DNA of 64,000 nt from assembly GCA_017405085.1 (NCBI GenBank), contig JAFRBB010000012.1, positions 1 to 64,000 of the forward strand, in the 5' to 3' direction. Below the pieces are notes generated by a model that worked only from the letters and a program-made list of their open reading frames with translations, ran no database searches and was not told the DNA's origin. The position numbers were made by a program, and so were the translations under genes. Of this stretch, positions 52,782 through 62,900 are shown in pieces (position 1 is the first letter of the stretch; each line of letters starts with the position of its first letter). This DNA is from Eubacteriaceae bacterium (lineage in GTDB: Bacteria; Bacillota; Clostridia; Eubacteriales; Eubacteriaceae).

Positions 52782-52914
52782 AGCGTCCTTCGGATTCCTT
52801 TCATCATGAAATGCCTGTGTCATAGCGCTTCGTCAATTGGCCGGCAGCCCGGCGGCCAAACATCCCTGATGATGGTCGTTTCTTTGGTGAACCGCTTAAA
52901 GTATGAACAGATAT

Positions 52915-52947
52915 TAAAAAAACCCGAAGAATTGAATTCTTCAGGTT
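52915..52947 (-). terminator. terminator of the tRNA cluster
   Basis: On the minus strand AACCTGAAGAATT pairs with AATTCTTCGGGTT through a two-base loop region, with one G-U, followed by seven T. It lies 11 bases beyond tRNA-Glu. Confidence 0.88.
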
Positions 52948-52957
52948 GTTTTTAAAA

Positions 52958-53032
52958 TGGTGACCCCTGGGAGAATCGAACTCCCGTTATCGCCGTGAAA
53001 GGGCGATGTCTTAACCGCTTGACCAAGGGGCC
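52958..53032 (-). tRNA. tRNA-Glu (TTC)
   Basis: A 75-base tRNA with encoded CCA. The anticodon stem ATCGCC...GGCGAT surrounds the loop CTTTCAC, giving anticodon TTC. The acceptor GGCCCCT pairs with AGGGGTC. It is the last gene of the cluster. Confidence 0.95.
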
Positions 53033-53041
53033 GTAAGAAAA

Positions 53042-53118
53042 TGGTAGCGGAGAACGGGGTCGAACCGCTGACACTACGGGTATGAACCGTATGCTCTAGC
53101 CAACTGAGCTACTCCGCC
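53042..53118 (-). tRNA. tRNA-Met (CAT), elongator
   Basis: A 77-base tRNA with encoded CCA. The anticodon stem TACGG/CCGTA holds TTCATAC, anticodon CAT. The anticodon stem lacks the three G-C pairs of an initiator, so it is the elongator form; a tRNA-Ile with modified CAT is less likely but cannot be excluded by eye. Confidence 0.9.
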
Positions 53119-53125
53119 AAAAAAT

Positions 53126-53202
<77 letters not shown>

Positions 53203-53211
53203 ATGTAAATA

Positions 53212-53300
53212 TGGTGCCGGAGACCGGAATCGAACCGGTACGATCGAAAGGGATCGCAGGATTTTAAGTCCTGTGCGTCTGCCAGTTCCGCCACTCCGGC
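53212..53300 (-). tRNA. tRNA-Leu (TAA)
   Basis: An 89-base class II tRNA with a long variable arm (CGATCCCTTTCGATCG hairpin) and encoded CCA. The anticodon stem CAGGA/TCCTG holds CTTAAAA, anticodon TAA. It is the first gene of the cluster, 38 bases after the promoter. Confidence 0.96.
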
Positions 53301-53337
53301 TTTTTCCAGCTAATTAAGTCCGTCAAGAACAAGGATT

Positions 53338-53366
53338 AGTATAGCGTTAAGTATGCGGTCTGTCAA
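53338..53366 (-). promoter_or_regulatory. promoter of the tRNA cluster
   Basis: On the minus strand TTGACA (53366-53361), 17 bases and TATACT (53343-53338). Nearly consensus, as expected for stable RNA genes. Confidence 0.92.
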
Positions 53367-53456
53367 CTCTTTTTTTAATTTTTTCGCCAACTTTTTATGA
53401 AATGATCATAACATCTCTTCGCTTGCTTTTTTCCGTGCCTTTTTGTGATCATATTT

Positions 53457-53491
53457 TTAAAAAAGCAAGCATTAACCAAAATGCCTGCTTT
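53457..53491 (-). terminator. terminator after the divIC-like gene
   Basis: On the minus strand AAAGCAGGCATT pairs with AATGCTTGCTTT with one G-T position, followed by a T/A-rich tail. It separates the division gene from the tRNA promoter. Confidence 0.85.
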
Positions 53492-53524
53492 CGATTTGTC
53501 TTTATGATGGTTTAAAAAGAAAAG

Positions 53525-54133
53525 CTACTGCGCGTTATTGGCTTGCACATTCGCCTGTGCCTGTTGCTCTGCCTGTTTAGCGGCTGCTTCGGCTTCGGCT
53601 TTTTTCCGCGCTTCCTCGGCTTTTCTGGCCTCTTCGGCTTTTTGTTTTTCGTCTCTTTCTTGTTCGGCTTTGGTCTTGACCTGAACGACGATTTTTTCAT
53701 CGGGATAAACCATGCCGAGTTGTTTTCGAATCTGGTATTCGGTGTAAGATTTGGAACTGAATTCCTTGAGTTCCGTGTCTAAAGCCTCTCCCCGGGCCGT
53801 CTCTTCGACAATCTGAGAACGAAGCTCTCTTTGCTCGATGATTTGAGAGGCGATTTTGACGAAATTGCCGCCGACAAAAATAATGAAGAAAACCGCTGCC
53901 AAGCCGATCACCAGCAAATTATATCGCTGTCTTTTGAACCAGACCACAAATCTGTTCGCGAGGCCCCCTGACTTGGCGCGCGCGCCGGCTTTTTTCGCAC
54001 CGGTATTTCTGGTTTGTCTTCGAGTTCTTTCGGTTTTGACGTTAGATTTTTTGTCTTGCGCACGCCGTCTTCCTTCGGGAACAACCCGTCGCAAATTTTC
54101 CGCACGTTCTCTTTCATTGGAACCTTTTGCCAT
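53525..54133 (-). CDS. septum formation initiator protein, DivIC/FtsB-like
   Basis: This 202-residue protein has a basic cytoplasmic N-terminus (residues 1-70, rich in Arg and Lys), one membrane helix (YNLLVIGLAAVFFIIFVGGN), a short external coiled coil (IIEQRELRSQIVEETARGEA) and the SYTEYQIRKQLGMVYPDEKI block typical of DivIC. An unusual Glu/Lys/Ala/Gln helix of about 50 residues (KQKAEEARKAEEARKKAEAE) ends it. ATG at 54133 follows GGAGGG; the longer frame upstream overlaps rqcP. It lies 13 bases after rqcP and joins the division complex with FtsL and DivIB. Confidence 0.9.
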   Translation of the reverse strand: MAKGSNERERAENLRRVVPEGRRRAQDKKSNVKTERTRRQTRNTGAKKAGARAKSGGLANRFVVWFKRQRYNLLVIGLAAVFFIIFVGGNFVKIASQIIEQRELRSQIVEETARGEALDTELKEFSSKSYTEYQIRKQLGMVYPDEKIVVQVKTKAEQERDEKQKAEEARKAEEARKKAEAEAAAKQAEQQAQANVQANNAQ

Positions 54134-54146
54134 CGGACCCTCCGTA

Positions 54147-54389
54147 TTAAGAAATAATGCGATACATGCTCTCCGCCATGTCTTTGGTGACGTGTTCGGG
54201 AAGAGACAAAACCTCAAGAGTGGTGTTGCCGTCGCCAAAGGCAATGGTGACGGTATCGCCGACATTGACCTGGGCGCCGGCTTTCACCACTTTGCCGTTG
54301 ATGGAAACACGTCCGCCGTCACAAGCCGCTTTACCGACTGTTCTGCGTTTAATGATTCTGGCGTTTTTTAGAAATTTATCGATACGCAT
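54147..54389 (-). CDS. rqcP: S4-domain RNA-binding protein of ribosome quality control
   Basis: This 80-residue single S4 domain begins MRIDKFLKNARIIKRRTVGK and continues VSINGKVVKAGAQVNVGD. The YabO/RqcP family (Hsp15-like) helps RqcH add alanine tails on stalled 50S subunits. GGAGG lies before the ATG at 54389; an upstream start overlaps the hup terminator. In spore formers yabP and yabQ normally follow; here divIC comes directly after 13 bases. Confidence 0.93.
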   Translation of the reverse strand: MRIDKFLKNARIIKRRTVGKAACDGGRVSINGKVVKAGAQVNVGDTVTIAFGDGNTTLEVLSLPEHVTKDMAESMYRIIS

Positions 54390-54440
54390 GACATGCCTCC
54401 TTTGATGCCCTGTCAAACCGACCCGGCATGATAATGAATA

Positions 54441-54464
54441 AAAAAGCCGGAGCCTTCGCTCCGA
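54441..54464 (-). terminator. terminator between hup and rqcP
   Basis: On the minus strand GTCGGAGC-gaag-GCTCCGGC, followed by TTTTTT. It lies 15 bases beyond the hup stop, so rqcP may need read-through or its own promoter. Confidence 0.88.
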
Positions 54465-54478
54465 CAATAGGATGCATA

Positions 54479-54754
54479 TTAATCGTTAAGGGCGTCCTTG
54501 AAGGCTTTTCCAACCTTAAATGCCGGTGCTTTGGATGCGGGAATGTCGATCATTTCTTTGGTTCTGGGGTTCATGCCTTTGCGCGCTGCGCGTTCACGCA
54601 CTTCAAAGGTTCCGAAACCAACCAGAGCGACTTTATCATCTGCTTTTAGCGCTTCGATTACCGTATCCACAAAAGCAGTTAATGACTTTTCAGCGTCTTT
54701 TTTTGAAATCCCTGCTTTATCGGCCATTGCTACAATTAATTCTGCTTTATTCAT
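54479..54754 (-). CDS. hup: HU-family DNA-binding protein
   Basis: This 91-residue nucleoid protein has MNKAELIVAMADKAGISKKD, the dimer core LTAFVDTVIEALKADDKVAL, GFGTFEVRERAARKGMNPRT in the DNA-binding arm and a final KVGKAFKDALN. GGAGG precedes the ATG at 54754; upstream in-frame starts overlap that site. It has a near-consensus promoter and its own terminator, consistent with high expression. Confidence 0.97.
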   Translation of the reverse strand: MNKAELIVAMADKAGISKKDAEKSLTAFVDTVIEALKADDKVALVGFGTFEVRERAARKGMNPRTKEMIDIPASKAPAFKVGKAFKDALND

Positions 54755-54797
54755 AGTTAATCCTCCAAGTTTACTCAATTGTTTGCATTGTTATCTT

Positions 54798-54827
54798 ATT
54801 ATACGCTTGAAACCGGGGAATTGACAA
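54798..54827 (-). promoter_or_regulatory. promoter of hup
   Basis: On the minus strand TTGTCA (54827-54822), 18 bases and TATAAT (54803-54798). Confidence 0.8.
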
Positions 54828-54856
54828 GACCTTTTCAGTTAAATTTCTTGATATTT

Positions 54857-56308
54857 TTAGGTAAAATCGGCGCGATGCTTGACTTTTTCCCAAATGGCTT
54901 CCATTTCGTCCAGGCTCAGCTCTTCTAATTTTTTACCTTGTTCCCCCGCGGTTTCGGCCATTAAATCGAATCGTCTGAGGAATTTTTCGTTTCCGGCTTT
55001 CAAAACCAGTTCCGGAGACAGACCGCAGAGACGAATGACATTGACCGCGGCGAAAAGCACATCGCCGAGCTCATCGGCAATGGCCTTCGGGTCTTTTGAG
55101 GCGATGGCTTCGGCTGCTTCCTCGGTCTCCTCCCGGACCTTTTCAAGGGCAGGCATGGGATCGTCCCAATCAAATCCAACACGTCCGGCTTTACTCTGCA
55201 GCTTGTCCGCCGTCATGAGCGCCGTGAAGGATTTGGGAATGGCGTGCATTTCCTCGTTGACGCTTTTGGTCTTTTTTTCCTTTTGTTTAATCTTTTCCCA
55301 GGCGTCGGAGACGGCGTCCGGAGTGTCGGCCTTAAAATCGCCGAAGACATGGGGATGACGGGAAATCATTTTGCTTGTGACGCCTTCCAGAACATCGCCG
55401 ATATCAAAAAGACCTTCCTTCTTCGCCAACGCCGCTTGAAAGACCACCTCAAAAAGAATGTCTCCCAATTCCTCGGCAAGGTTGTCCGCGTCATCCCGGT
55501 CGATGGCATCAATGGCTTCATAGGTTTCCTCAAGGAGATAGCGGCGGAGACTTTCATGGGTTTGGGATTTATCCCAGGGGCAGCCGTCGGGGCCCAGCAA
55601 AGTGTCCATGACATCCGTCAAAGCACGAAAGATTCGTTTGTTGTCGGGATCTGCCGGGATATAAAGGGTCGTCAGATGATTGACATCATGGGCGCGGTCG
55701 ATTTCGTAAAGGGGAAGGGCAAGGGTTCGCTCTTCTTTTGTTCCGGCGCCGATAACATAGGTCACGGTGAGATTTTCATCGTAAAGACGGCTTAGCGCGA
55801 GTTTGACCTCCGAAGCCGTGTGACGGTTGTGAATCTGGGTGATCAGACAGGCCTTTCGGGGATCGGGAAGATCGGCATGAATGGTGTAGGCGTCGATGAT
55901 GGACATGCCGTCAACGACATCAATGCCGAGAGCCGCCGCCACGCTGTCCACAAAGCTGATTCCCGCAAGCACGCGATGGGCAATGCCTTCCTTCTCACAG
56001 ACGTCGATGATCGCCTTGACCGTAGCCTCCCCAAACATCGGATGCCCGGGAACGGCATAAACCGCATCCCCTTCCCCGACGGCGTCAAGGACACGGGCGG
56101 TGATGGCATCATAGACGGCTTCAAAATCCGCCTTGGCCTCATAAATGTCATCACAAGAGGTAAAGCTCACCCCTTCTTCCGACAAAAAAGACACTGTTGG
56201 ATGAACTGCCGTACGCAGGATGACACGGTTGCTTTCTTTGAGACATTTTAAAGCCCCGAGGGATAAATCCTCCGGCGCGCCGGGACCCAGACCGAGAATG
56301 GTTAACAT
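54857..56308 (-). CDS. mazG: MazG-family protein with N-terminal SAM-methylase-like domain (YabN type)
   Basis: This 483-residue two-part protein has a tetrapyrrole-methylase-like fold in residues 1-215 (MLTILGLGPGAPEDLSLGAL, YAVPGHPMFGEATVK). Residues about 235-480 hold two MazG pyrophosphohydrolase units: DGCPWDKSQTHESLRRYLLE with EETYEAIDAI and ADNLAEELGDILFEVVFQAA, and later EETEEAAEAI with ADELGDVLFAAVN. MazG clears noncanonical or excess nucleoside triphosphates. AAAGGAG precedes the ATG at 56308. This fused form sits between the spoVB-like gene and hup as in other Clostridia. Confidence 0.95.
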   Translation of the reverse strand: MLTILGLGPGAPEDLSLGALKCLKESNRVILRTAVHPTVSFLSEEGVSFTSCDDIYEAKADFEAVYDAITARVLDAVGEGDAVYAVPGHPMFGEATVKAIIDVCEKEGIAHRVLAGISFVDSVAAALGIDVVDGMSIIDAYTIHADLPDPRKACLITQIHNRHTASEVKLALSRLYDENLTVTYVIGAGTKEERTLALPLYEIDRAHDVNHLTTLYIPADPDNKRIFRALTDVMDTLLGPDGCPWDKSQTHESLRRYLLEETYEAIDAIDRDDADNLAEELGDILFEVVFQAALAKKEGLFDIGDVLEGVTSKMISRHPHVFGDFKADTPDAVSDAWEKIKQKEKKTKSVNEEMHAIPKSFTALMTADKLQSKAGRVGFDWDDPMPALEKVREETEEAAEAIASKDPKAIADELGDVLFAAVNVIRLCGLSPELVLKAGNEKFLRRFDLMAETAGEQGKKLEELSLDEMEAIWEKVKHRADFT

Positions 56309-56443
56309 GATGACTCCTTTGTATAAAAAACAAATTTGCGGCTTGACACCTGACATAAGCCGCAAATGATTGATTGGCTGATTTTCTTCTGCTCTGCATT
56401 GAGGTTTGGTTATATTTGCACTTGTGCCGACGCAAAGCAGGAT

Positions 56444-58069
56444 TTACCGGTGCATGATTTTGTCTTTAACGGCAAGCACCCGGCCCACAACAGGGACAAT
56501 ATAGCGGCTTCCCGGCAGGGCCTCAAGGGTGTTGTCGTCAATGCCGCCGATCACAATGAGCACAATCGCGTAAACGGCGACGCCGACGATAATCGCCAAG
56601 GTCAGGGCTATAAAGTTACCCGAAAAACGATGGACGAAATGATAAACGGCAAACACCGCGAGGCCCATGAGCGCCGACGCGACGGAGGGCTTGATAATGG
56701 TTTGAACCCAGTGGATGCGCATGCCGGTATAACGCTTGACAAAGAAATAATTGACCACGGTCTGATAGACAAAGGTGATGCCGAAGGCCAGTCCCATACC
56801 GTAGATATTTAAAGCGGGCACCGCCATGGCAAACCAGCCGGAGACGAGGAATATCACCGTCCCGCCCGCCAGTGTGATGAGCGGCACCCGGAAACGATCA
56901 ATGGCCTGCAAAATGCTTTGGAAAATGTTGGAAAGCATCATGAAGATGGTGATATAGGCGAATACCTGCATGAGGCCGGGACCGTATTCCGAACCGGGGA
57001 AAAGCAAATCGAAAATACCTTGCGAGAGCACCGAAAGGCCAACGCAGCTGGGAAATCCGACGATGATAATCAGCCGCATGGCCAAGTCAATGCGATCGAC
57101 AACGGTTTTGTTATCACCGACGGCAAAAGCTTCGGAAATGGCCGGTATCATCGCGACGGCCAAATTGGCGGAAATGACCAAAGGCAGGTTGATGAGCATA
57201 TCGACGTTGGTATAATCGCCGAACATCATCGTCGCCGTCATTTTGTCAATCCCCGCCGCGCCGAGCCTCGGGATATAGATGAAGGAATTGATGGTGGCGT
57301 AAAGGGAAACGATGACCGAAGTGAGGGTGACGGGCACAGCGATGAGCATCAGCCGTTTTAAGGCTTGCTGCCAGGTTTTGGTCGGTGTGAGATCTTTCGC
57401 GAAAATTTCGGGATGCTCTCCCTTATATTTGAGAAAATCATTGATCAAATAGCCCGCGGCAATGACGCCGCCGACCGTCGCGCCTAAAATCGCGCCGGCC
57501 ACGCCCATCCCCGTGCCGTAGCCGCCGGCCACAAAGAGATAGCAAAGCACAACGCCGAGACCCACCCGGACAACCTGCTCCCATATCTGGGAGATTGCCG
57601 TCGGGTTCATCAGCTGCATTCCCTGAAAAAATCCGCGGTAGGCCGAGCATATCGCGATGACAAAGGGCGCAAAGGCGACGGCCATCAAAGCCGGATAACT
57701 CTCCCTCGGCCAATGACCGAAGGCAATAATGGCGTCGGAACCGAAAAGCAAAAACAATGTCGCCGCGCCGCCAAGAATGAGCAGTGACGCCATTGAGACA
57801 CGGTATGTCTGTCTGACGGCGTAAAAATCATCGGTGGCCATCGCTTCCGAAATCATTTTGGAAATGGCAACGGGCATGCCGACGGTGGAGACCATCAGCA
57901 GCATGTTGTAAATATTGGTGACATTACCGTAAATACCGTTGCCGTAGCTGCCCACCATGCGGTAGAGCGGCACCTTATAAAAGAGGCCGATGGCCCGGGA
58001 TAAAATGCCCGCCACGGCCAAAACCGTTGCCCCTTTCACAAATGTCTGAGCCGAACTTTTCTCGCTCAC
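56444..58069 (-). CDS. polysaccharide/lipid flippase of the MOP superfamily (SpoVB/YabM-like)
   Basis: This 541-residue integral membrane protein with about 14 helices has the N-terminal block VKGATVLAVAGILSRAIGLF, YKVPLYRMVGSYGNGIY and VSTVGMPVAISKMISE characteristic of the SpoVB/YtgP/YabM group. These proteins are flippases related to MurJ. Position next to mazG matches YabM in Bacillus. Because the surrounding sporulation genes are missing, a role in vegetative peptidoglycan or polysaccharide export is more likely than in spore cortex; inference. Confidence 0.92.
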   Translation of the reverse strand: MSEKSSAQTFVKGATVLAVAGILSRAIGLFYKVPLYRMVGSYGNGIYGNVTNIYNMLLMVSTVGMPVAISKMISEAMATDDFYAVRQTYRVSMASLLILGGAATLFLLFGSDAIIAFGHWPRESYPALMAVAFAPFVIAICSAYRGFFQGMQLMNPTAISQIWEQVVRVGLGVVLCYLFVAGGYGTGMGVAGAILGATVGGVIAAGYLINDFLKYKGEHPEIFAKDLTPTKTWQQALKRLMLIAVPVTLTSVIVSLYATINSFIYIPRLGAAGIDKMTATMMFGDYTNVDMLINLPLVISANLAVAMIPAISEAFAVGDNKTVVDRIDLAMRLIIIVGFPSCVGLSVLSQGIFDLLFPGSEYGPGLMQVFAYITIFMMLSNIFQSILQAIDRFRVPLITLAGGTVIFLVSGWFAMAVPALNIYGMGLAFGITFVYQTVVNYFFVKRYTGMRIHWVQTIIKPSVASALMGLAVFAVYHFVHRFSGNFIALTLAIIVGVAVYAIVLIVIGGIDDNTLEALPGSRYIVPVVGRVLAVKDKIMHR

Positions 58070-58360
58070 CTATTAACCTCTCAATCGATTTTGACGTGAT
58101 AAACGTCTTTCTTTTTTTGATAATTCATTTTGATTTTGCCCATGTTTTTAAAAACCCGCGCAAAATCAATCCGTCGTCTAAAGGTTTTGACCCCCGCATA
58201 AACCGATATTCACCGCGGACATACATCCCGTCCTAAAAATGTGAACGACATATCGGATTTTGAGGTTGATCATTTTTTGACACGGTAAAAACAGAGAAAC
58301 TCAGGCTAAGCCCGAGTTCCATCCGTTAAGACACATCATCTGCCGTTTTTGAAGGTCCCA
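58070..58360 (-). other. intergenic region with terminator of the foldase gene
   Basis: A minus-strand hairpin (AACTCGGGC/GCCTGAGTT, 58318-58298, with one G-U pair) followed by a T-rich stretch ends the foldase gene. The rest shows no gene and no spoVT-like sequence, which often lies here in spore formers. Confidence 0.55.
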
Positions 58361-59854
58361 TTAAATAATATTTTCATGGGTTTCCACTTTGAGCTCTTCT
58401 TTAAGTTTGTCGATGTATTCTTCATCGGCGTCTTTGATTTTGTCTTCGTGTTCGATTTTCGCTTCTTCCTTCAAACGTTTTTCCAAGTTTTCGTATTCTT
58501 CCTGGGCTTTTTCGGATTTGTAAGCCGCTTCCACCTGTTCACGGTTATCTTCGAGCTTGGGCGCGTCGGCTTTGTTGACGTCATAAACATAGATGACGTG
58601 ATAACCGTATTCGGTTTTAACAGGTTCGCTGACCGTATCCTTTTTCATGGAGAACGCAGCGTCGGAAAATTCCTTGACCATCGACGATTTGGTGAAGCTG
58701 TCAAGATCCGTCGCTTCGGTGATACCGGATTGGCCGTCGTATTGTTTGATTATTTTTTCAAAATCAGCCTTGGATTTGCAATCTTTGGCTTTTTCGTAAA
58801 CTTCGTTGGCCTTGTCTTCGGTTTCGGCCAGAATATGGCAGGCACTCACTGTGGAGGTGTCGTATTCGTCTTTGTGTTCGTTGAAATAGCCGCGAAGATC
58901 ATTATCCGTCGGTTTTAAATCCTCTTCGATTTTGTCCTGAATGGCGGCACTGGCGGCTTTGGCTTTGGCTTCTTCTTTTTGGTAGTCTTTATATTGCTTG
59001 ACGCTCATATAATAGCCTTCCAAAAAGCTTTTCAAACCAGCTTCATCGGAGAAGAACATGTCCATTGTGGACTGAAGGGTTTCTTGTTGGGTTTTGACAT
59101 CGTCGTCGGAGACTTCAATCTTGTTGTCTTCGGCGTATTTAATCAGCTTTCGGTTGAGGGCGATGTTTTCGAAGATGGTTTTGTTGGTTTTTCTCATCAC
59201 TTCATCATCGCTGGTATCCAGCCCGGTTCCCGTTGTGCTGTAGTAGGCGCTGAGGATTTCGGAAATCAAATAGTATTCGTATTCGCCGTGGGTGACAGCC
59301 TTGTCGTCAATGGTTCCGACGGATTCTTCCAAAAATGATTTGGAATCTTTTTTGAGCTCGTCGTGATGAGCCGAAAGCGCTTTGTCGGCGTATTCGACGG
59401 TCACTTCGTTGTCTTCCATAAACTTGGCATAGGTTTTGTCGTCGGTATAATTTTCTTTTAAAATGCCGTCGTATTTTTTGGCCGCTTCTTCTTTGATGGA
59501 TTCGTAGCTGCTCTTGCCGGTTTTTTTCGCGGCGTTTTCATCGACCTTCATTTTTTCTTTTTTGGCTTTGGCAGCCAAAATCGCGTTATTGATGACACTG
59601 TCGGCGACACTGCTGCGCAGTTTGGCGAGGTCTTTTCCCGTCGGCATTTCCTGGCTGCCGCTTGCATAGGTTAACTGGGTCGTGGCCATGGTGTTGTTGA
59701 AGGCGCTCTTGGTCAAATCCTGCCCGTCAATGACAGCCAGAACCTGGGCATTGTCTCTTTCGGGATTTACCGAAACCATCGCGCAGCCGCTGACGGTCAA
59801 TGTCAAACATAGCAAAGCCATAAAGGCCGCGACAAATCGAATCAATTTATGCAT
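58361..59854 (-). CDS. PrsA/SurA-like foldase lipoprotein with parvulin domain
   Basis: This 497-residue secreted lipoprotein has signal RFVAAFMALLCLTLTVSGC, lipid Cys at about 24. An N-terminal SurA/PrsA chaperone part of Lys/Asp/Glu-rich helices spans about residues 40-330. One parvulin PPIase domain follows (about 335-440: VSACHILAETEDKANEVYEK, YDGQSGITEATDLDSF, EFSDAAFSMKKDTVSEPVKT, EYGYHVIYVYDV), then a charged tail. It is longer than PrsA of Bacillus (about 290 residues). It probably folds exported proteins outside the membrane. GAGAGG precedes the ATG. Confidence 0.92.
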   Translation of the reverse strand: MHKLIRFVAAFMALLCLTLTVSGCAMVSVNPERDNAQVLAVIDGQDLTKSAFNNTMATTQLTYASGSQEMPTGKDLAKLRSSVADSVINNAILAAKAKKEKMKVDENAAKKTGKSSYESIKEEAAKKYDGILKENYTDDKTYAKFMEDNEVTVEYADKALSAHHDELKKDSKSFLEESVGTIDDKAVTHGEYEYYLISEILSAYYSTTGTGLDTSDDEVMRKTNKTIFENIALNRKLIKYAEDNKIEVSDDDVKTQQETLQSTMDMFFSDEAGLKSFLEGYYMSVKQYKDYQKEEAKAKAASAAIQDKIEEDLKPTDNDLRGYFNEHKDEYDTSTVSACHILAETEDKANEVYEKAKDCKSKADFEKIIKQYDGQSGITEATDLDSFTKSSMVKEFSDAAFSMKKDTVSEPVKTEYGYHVIYVYDVNKADAPKLEDNREQVEAAYKSEKAQEEYENLEKRLKEEAKIEHEDKIKDADEEYIDKLKEELKVETHENII

Positions 59855-59893
59855 TTTGTGTTGTCCTCTCTTCGTTTTAAAATTGATTTTATT

Positions 59894-59922
59894 ATTTTAC
59901 TATTTGTTAACAGATTTTGCAA
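59894..59922 (-). promoter_or_regulatory. promoter of the foldase gene
   Basis: On the minus strand TTGCAA (59922-59917), 17 bases and TAAAAT (59899-59894). It lies at the very end of mfd (stop at 59930). Confidence 0.7.
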
Positions 59923-59929
59923 GGGCCAC

Positions 59930-62900
59930 TTAAATCGCCCTTAAAAAACCGATGAGCTCACGCAAATCATCTCCCGGCGAACCGCCGGTTTTGGAAATCT
60001 GCCAGGTGCGGGCTTCCCCTTCGCCGGCTTTGAGACGCAAATCATAGCGTTCATACAGCGATTGAATGGTTTTTGCGTCGGGCAATTTGATCTCGGCGTC
60101 TTTGGAAAAGGTGAGGCGCAGGGTTCCCGACTTTTCGCCAATCTCCGCGATGTCATGATCCTCGGCCATTTGCGAAATGAGCGAAAGCATCAAAAGATAA
60201 TCGACACTGCGGGGGATTTTCCCGAAACGGTCGGTGAGTTCCTCGCGCATTTCCCGAAGATCTTCCTCATCGGCAATACGGGCGATTTTTTTGTACACCT
60301 CGTATTTGATCATTTCCGAATCGATATAATGATCGGGAATAAAGGCGTCAATATCAAGATTGAGCCTAATCGGCACTTTTTCCCTTCGAATGGCCCCGCC
60401 TGTGGCTTCGCTCACGGCATCGGCCAAGAGCCTGCAATACATCTCATAGCCGACGTTAATCAAATGTCCCGATTGCTCGGCCCCGAGAATATTGCCGGCG
60501 CCGCGGATTTCCAAATCCCGCATGGCCACCTTAAAACCCGCGCCGAAGGCCGTGAAATCCCGAATGGCTTTCAAGCGTTTTCTCGCTGTCGGAGACAATT
60601 TTTCCTCATTTTTGTTGTAGATGAGATAACAATAAGCCTGGGCGTCGGAGCGACCCACCCGTCCCCGGATCTGATAGAGTTGAGACAGACCCATATAATC
60701 GGCGTTATTGACAATCATCGTGTTGGCCCTCGGCACGTCAAGACCCGATTCGACGATGGCGGTGCTGAGCAGGATATCGAAATTCCCCGACACAAAGTCG
60801 TTCATGACCTGTTCCAGATAGGGACCGGTCATCCGGCCGTGAGCCACCTTGATTTTGGCCTCGGGCACAATCCGGGAAAATTTCGCCGCCACGTCCAAAA
60901 TGTCGTTAATGCGATTGTGGACGATATAAATCTGTCCGCCTCGTGCCATTTCTCTGCGGATGGCGTCGGCCAAAAAGATGGGGTTATCCCGCATGACATA
61001 GGTCTCCACGGGCTTTCGCCCAATGGGTGCCTGCTCGATGACACTCATGTCCCGAACGCCGGTCATCGACATGTGCAAGGTTCGCGGAATGGGCGTCGCG
61101 CTTAAGCTTAGCACATCGACATTAACTCGTAGGGTTTTTAATTTTTCTTTATCCTTGACGCCGAATCGTTGTTCCTCATCGACGATGAGCAGACCCAAAT
61201 CGTAAAAGGCAATGTCTTTGGAGAGCAGCCTGTGGGTGCCGATCAAGATATCTACGGCGCCTTTTTTTAGATTCTCGACAATTTCCGTCTGCTTCTTTTT
61301 GCTTTTAAAGCGGCTGATGGAGGCGATGTTGACCGGGTATTTCGCGAAGCGGGCCTTGAAGGTTTTTTCGTGCTGCTCGGCCAATATCGTCGTCGGCGCG
61401 AGCATGGCCACTTGTTTGCCGGCCATCACGGCTTTAAAGGCCGCGCGCATGGCCACTTCGGTTTTGCCGTAACCGACATCGCCGCAAAGCAGACGATCCA
61501 TCGGTTGGGGCCTTTCCATATCGCTTTTGATCTCGGCGATGCTTCTGAGTTGATCCTCCGTTTCGATATGGGGAAAATCATTTTCAAATTCCCGCTGCCA
61601 TTCGGTGTCGGGGCCGAAGGCATAACCTCTGGTTTTGCTGCGCTCCGCGTAGAGCTTGACCAAATCCTTGGCGATCTCCGCCGCCGCCGCTTTGGCCTTG
61701 GCTTTGGTTTTCTGCCAGTCGCCGCGGTTGAGATTGTTGACTTTCGGTTTGCGGTCTCCCCCGGTGCCGATATAGGCCGAGATGGTATTCATCTGTTCGA
61801 TGGGGATATAAAGCCGGTCATCCCCGGCATAATCGATCACCATCATATCCCGGGTTTTGCCGGTGACCCGAAGCTTTGAGATGCCCCGGTAGATGCCGAT
61901 GCCGTGAACGTCATGCACCACATAGTCACCGATTTTAAGCGTTGTGAAACTGTCGATGCGTTTCGTGTCTTTTCGACGCCTGACCTTGGTGCTGCGCTTT
62001 GGTTTAAACACATCCGATTCGTTGATCATGACGAGGCCGAAATCCGCAAGCTCAAAGCCCGAGATGATCTCCGGATAGGTTAATGTGAGATTCGGGGAGC
62101 GAAGGTGATGTTCATCAAAAAGACTTTGCATATTCGCCATGGTCTTTTTGGACCGGCAGCACATCACAACCCGATGGCCGTCGTCCAAATGGCGTTTGAC
62201 ATAGGCGATGAAATAGGGCAACCGGCCGGCGAAGTTTTCGATGTCCTTCGCGTTTAAGTCGATGGTTAAAGCCGACGGATCCTTTGATGGCGGCGCGTTA
62301 AAAAGCGAACAGGCGATTTCGGCAAAAGGCGAAAGCTTTTCCGAAAGCGCTTCAAAGGTGAGCACGCGGTCCATTTCTTCCGGAAAACGATAGCCCGATT
62401 GAATGAGCTTTTTATAATCTTCGAGGCTTTTTTCCACAAAGCGCTCCGCGTTTTGTTCGCCGACGGCGGGATTGTCCCAAAAGACGACGGTGTCTTTTGG
62501 CAGATAGCCGGTAAAATCGCTGTCTACCTCACAAAACGCCGCCAAAATGGCGTCCTGCTCGGGACTTCTGACATCGAGTCCCGCCATCAGTTCGGCATAA
62601 AGTCCCCGTTCGTCATAGCGTTCTTTGATTTTGGTCAGCGCCTCTTTTCGCTCGGATTCCGTCAGGGTGTCTTCGGAGACGGGAAGCACCCGCAGCATGT
62701 CTTCCGCCTCGCCGCTTCGCTGGGTGGCGATGTCCAAAGCGTTGATACTCTCGATTTCGTCATCAAAAAAGTCCAGACGATAGGCCGTGTCCGACGAAGG
62801 CGGAAAGACGTCGACAATCTCGCCGCGTCTGGCGACCTGTCCTTTGGCATCGATCTCCGGCAATCGCTCGTAGCCCATATCGACCAGCCGCTCGGCAAGC

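Noticed and set aside
53042-53118. tRNA-Ile with lysidine-modified CAT anticodon
   Set aside because: The body looks like an elongator tRNA-Met, and tilS elsewhere in the window does not decide it; left as Met with slight doubt.
58349-58918. Long plus-strand frames antisense to the foldase, mfd and mazG genes
   Set aside because: They mirror well-identified minus-strand genes, are rich in Phe and Val from antisense codons, and have no ribosome sites.
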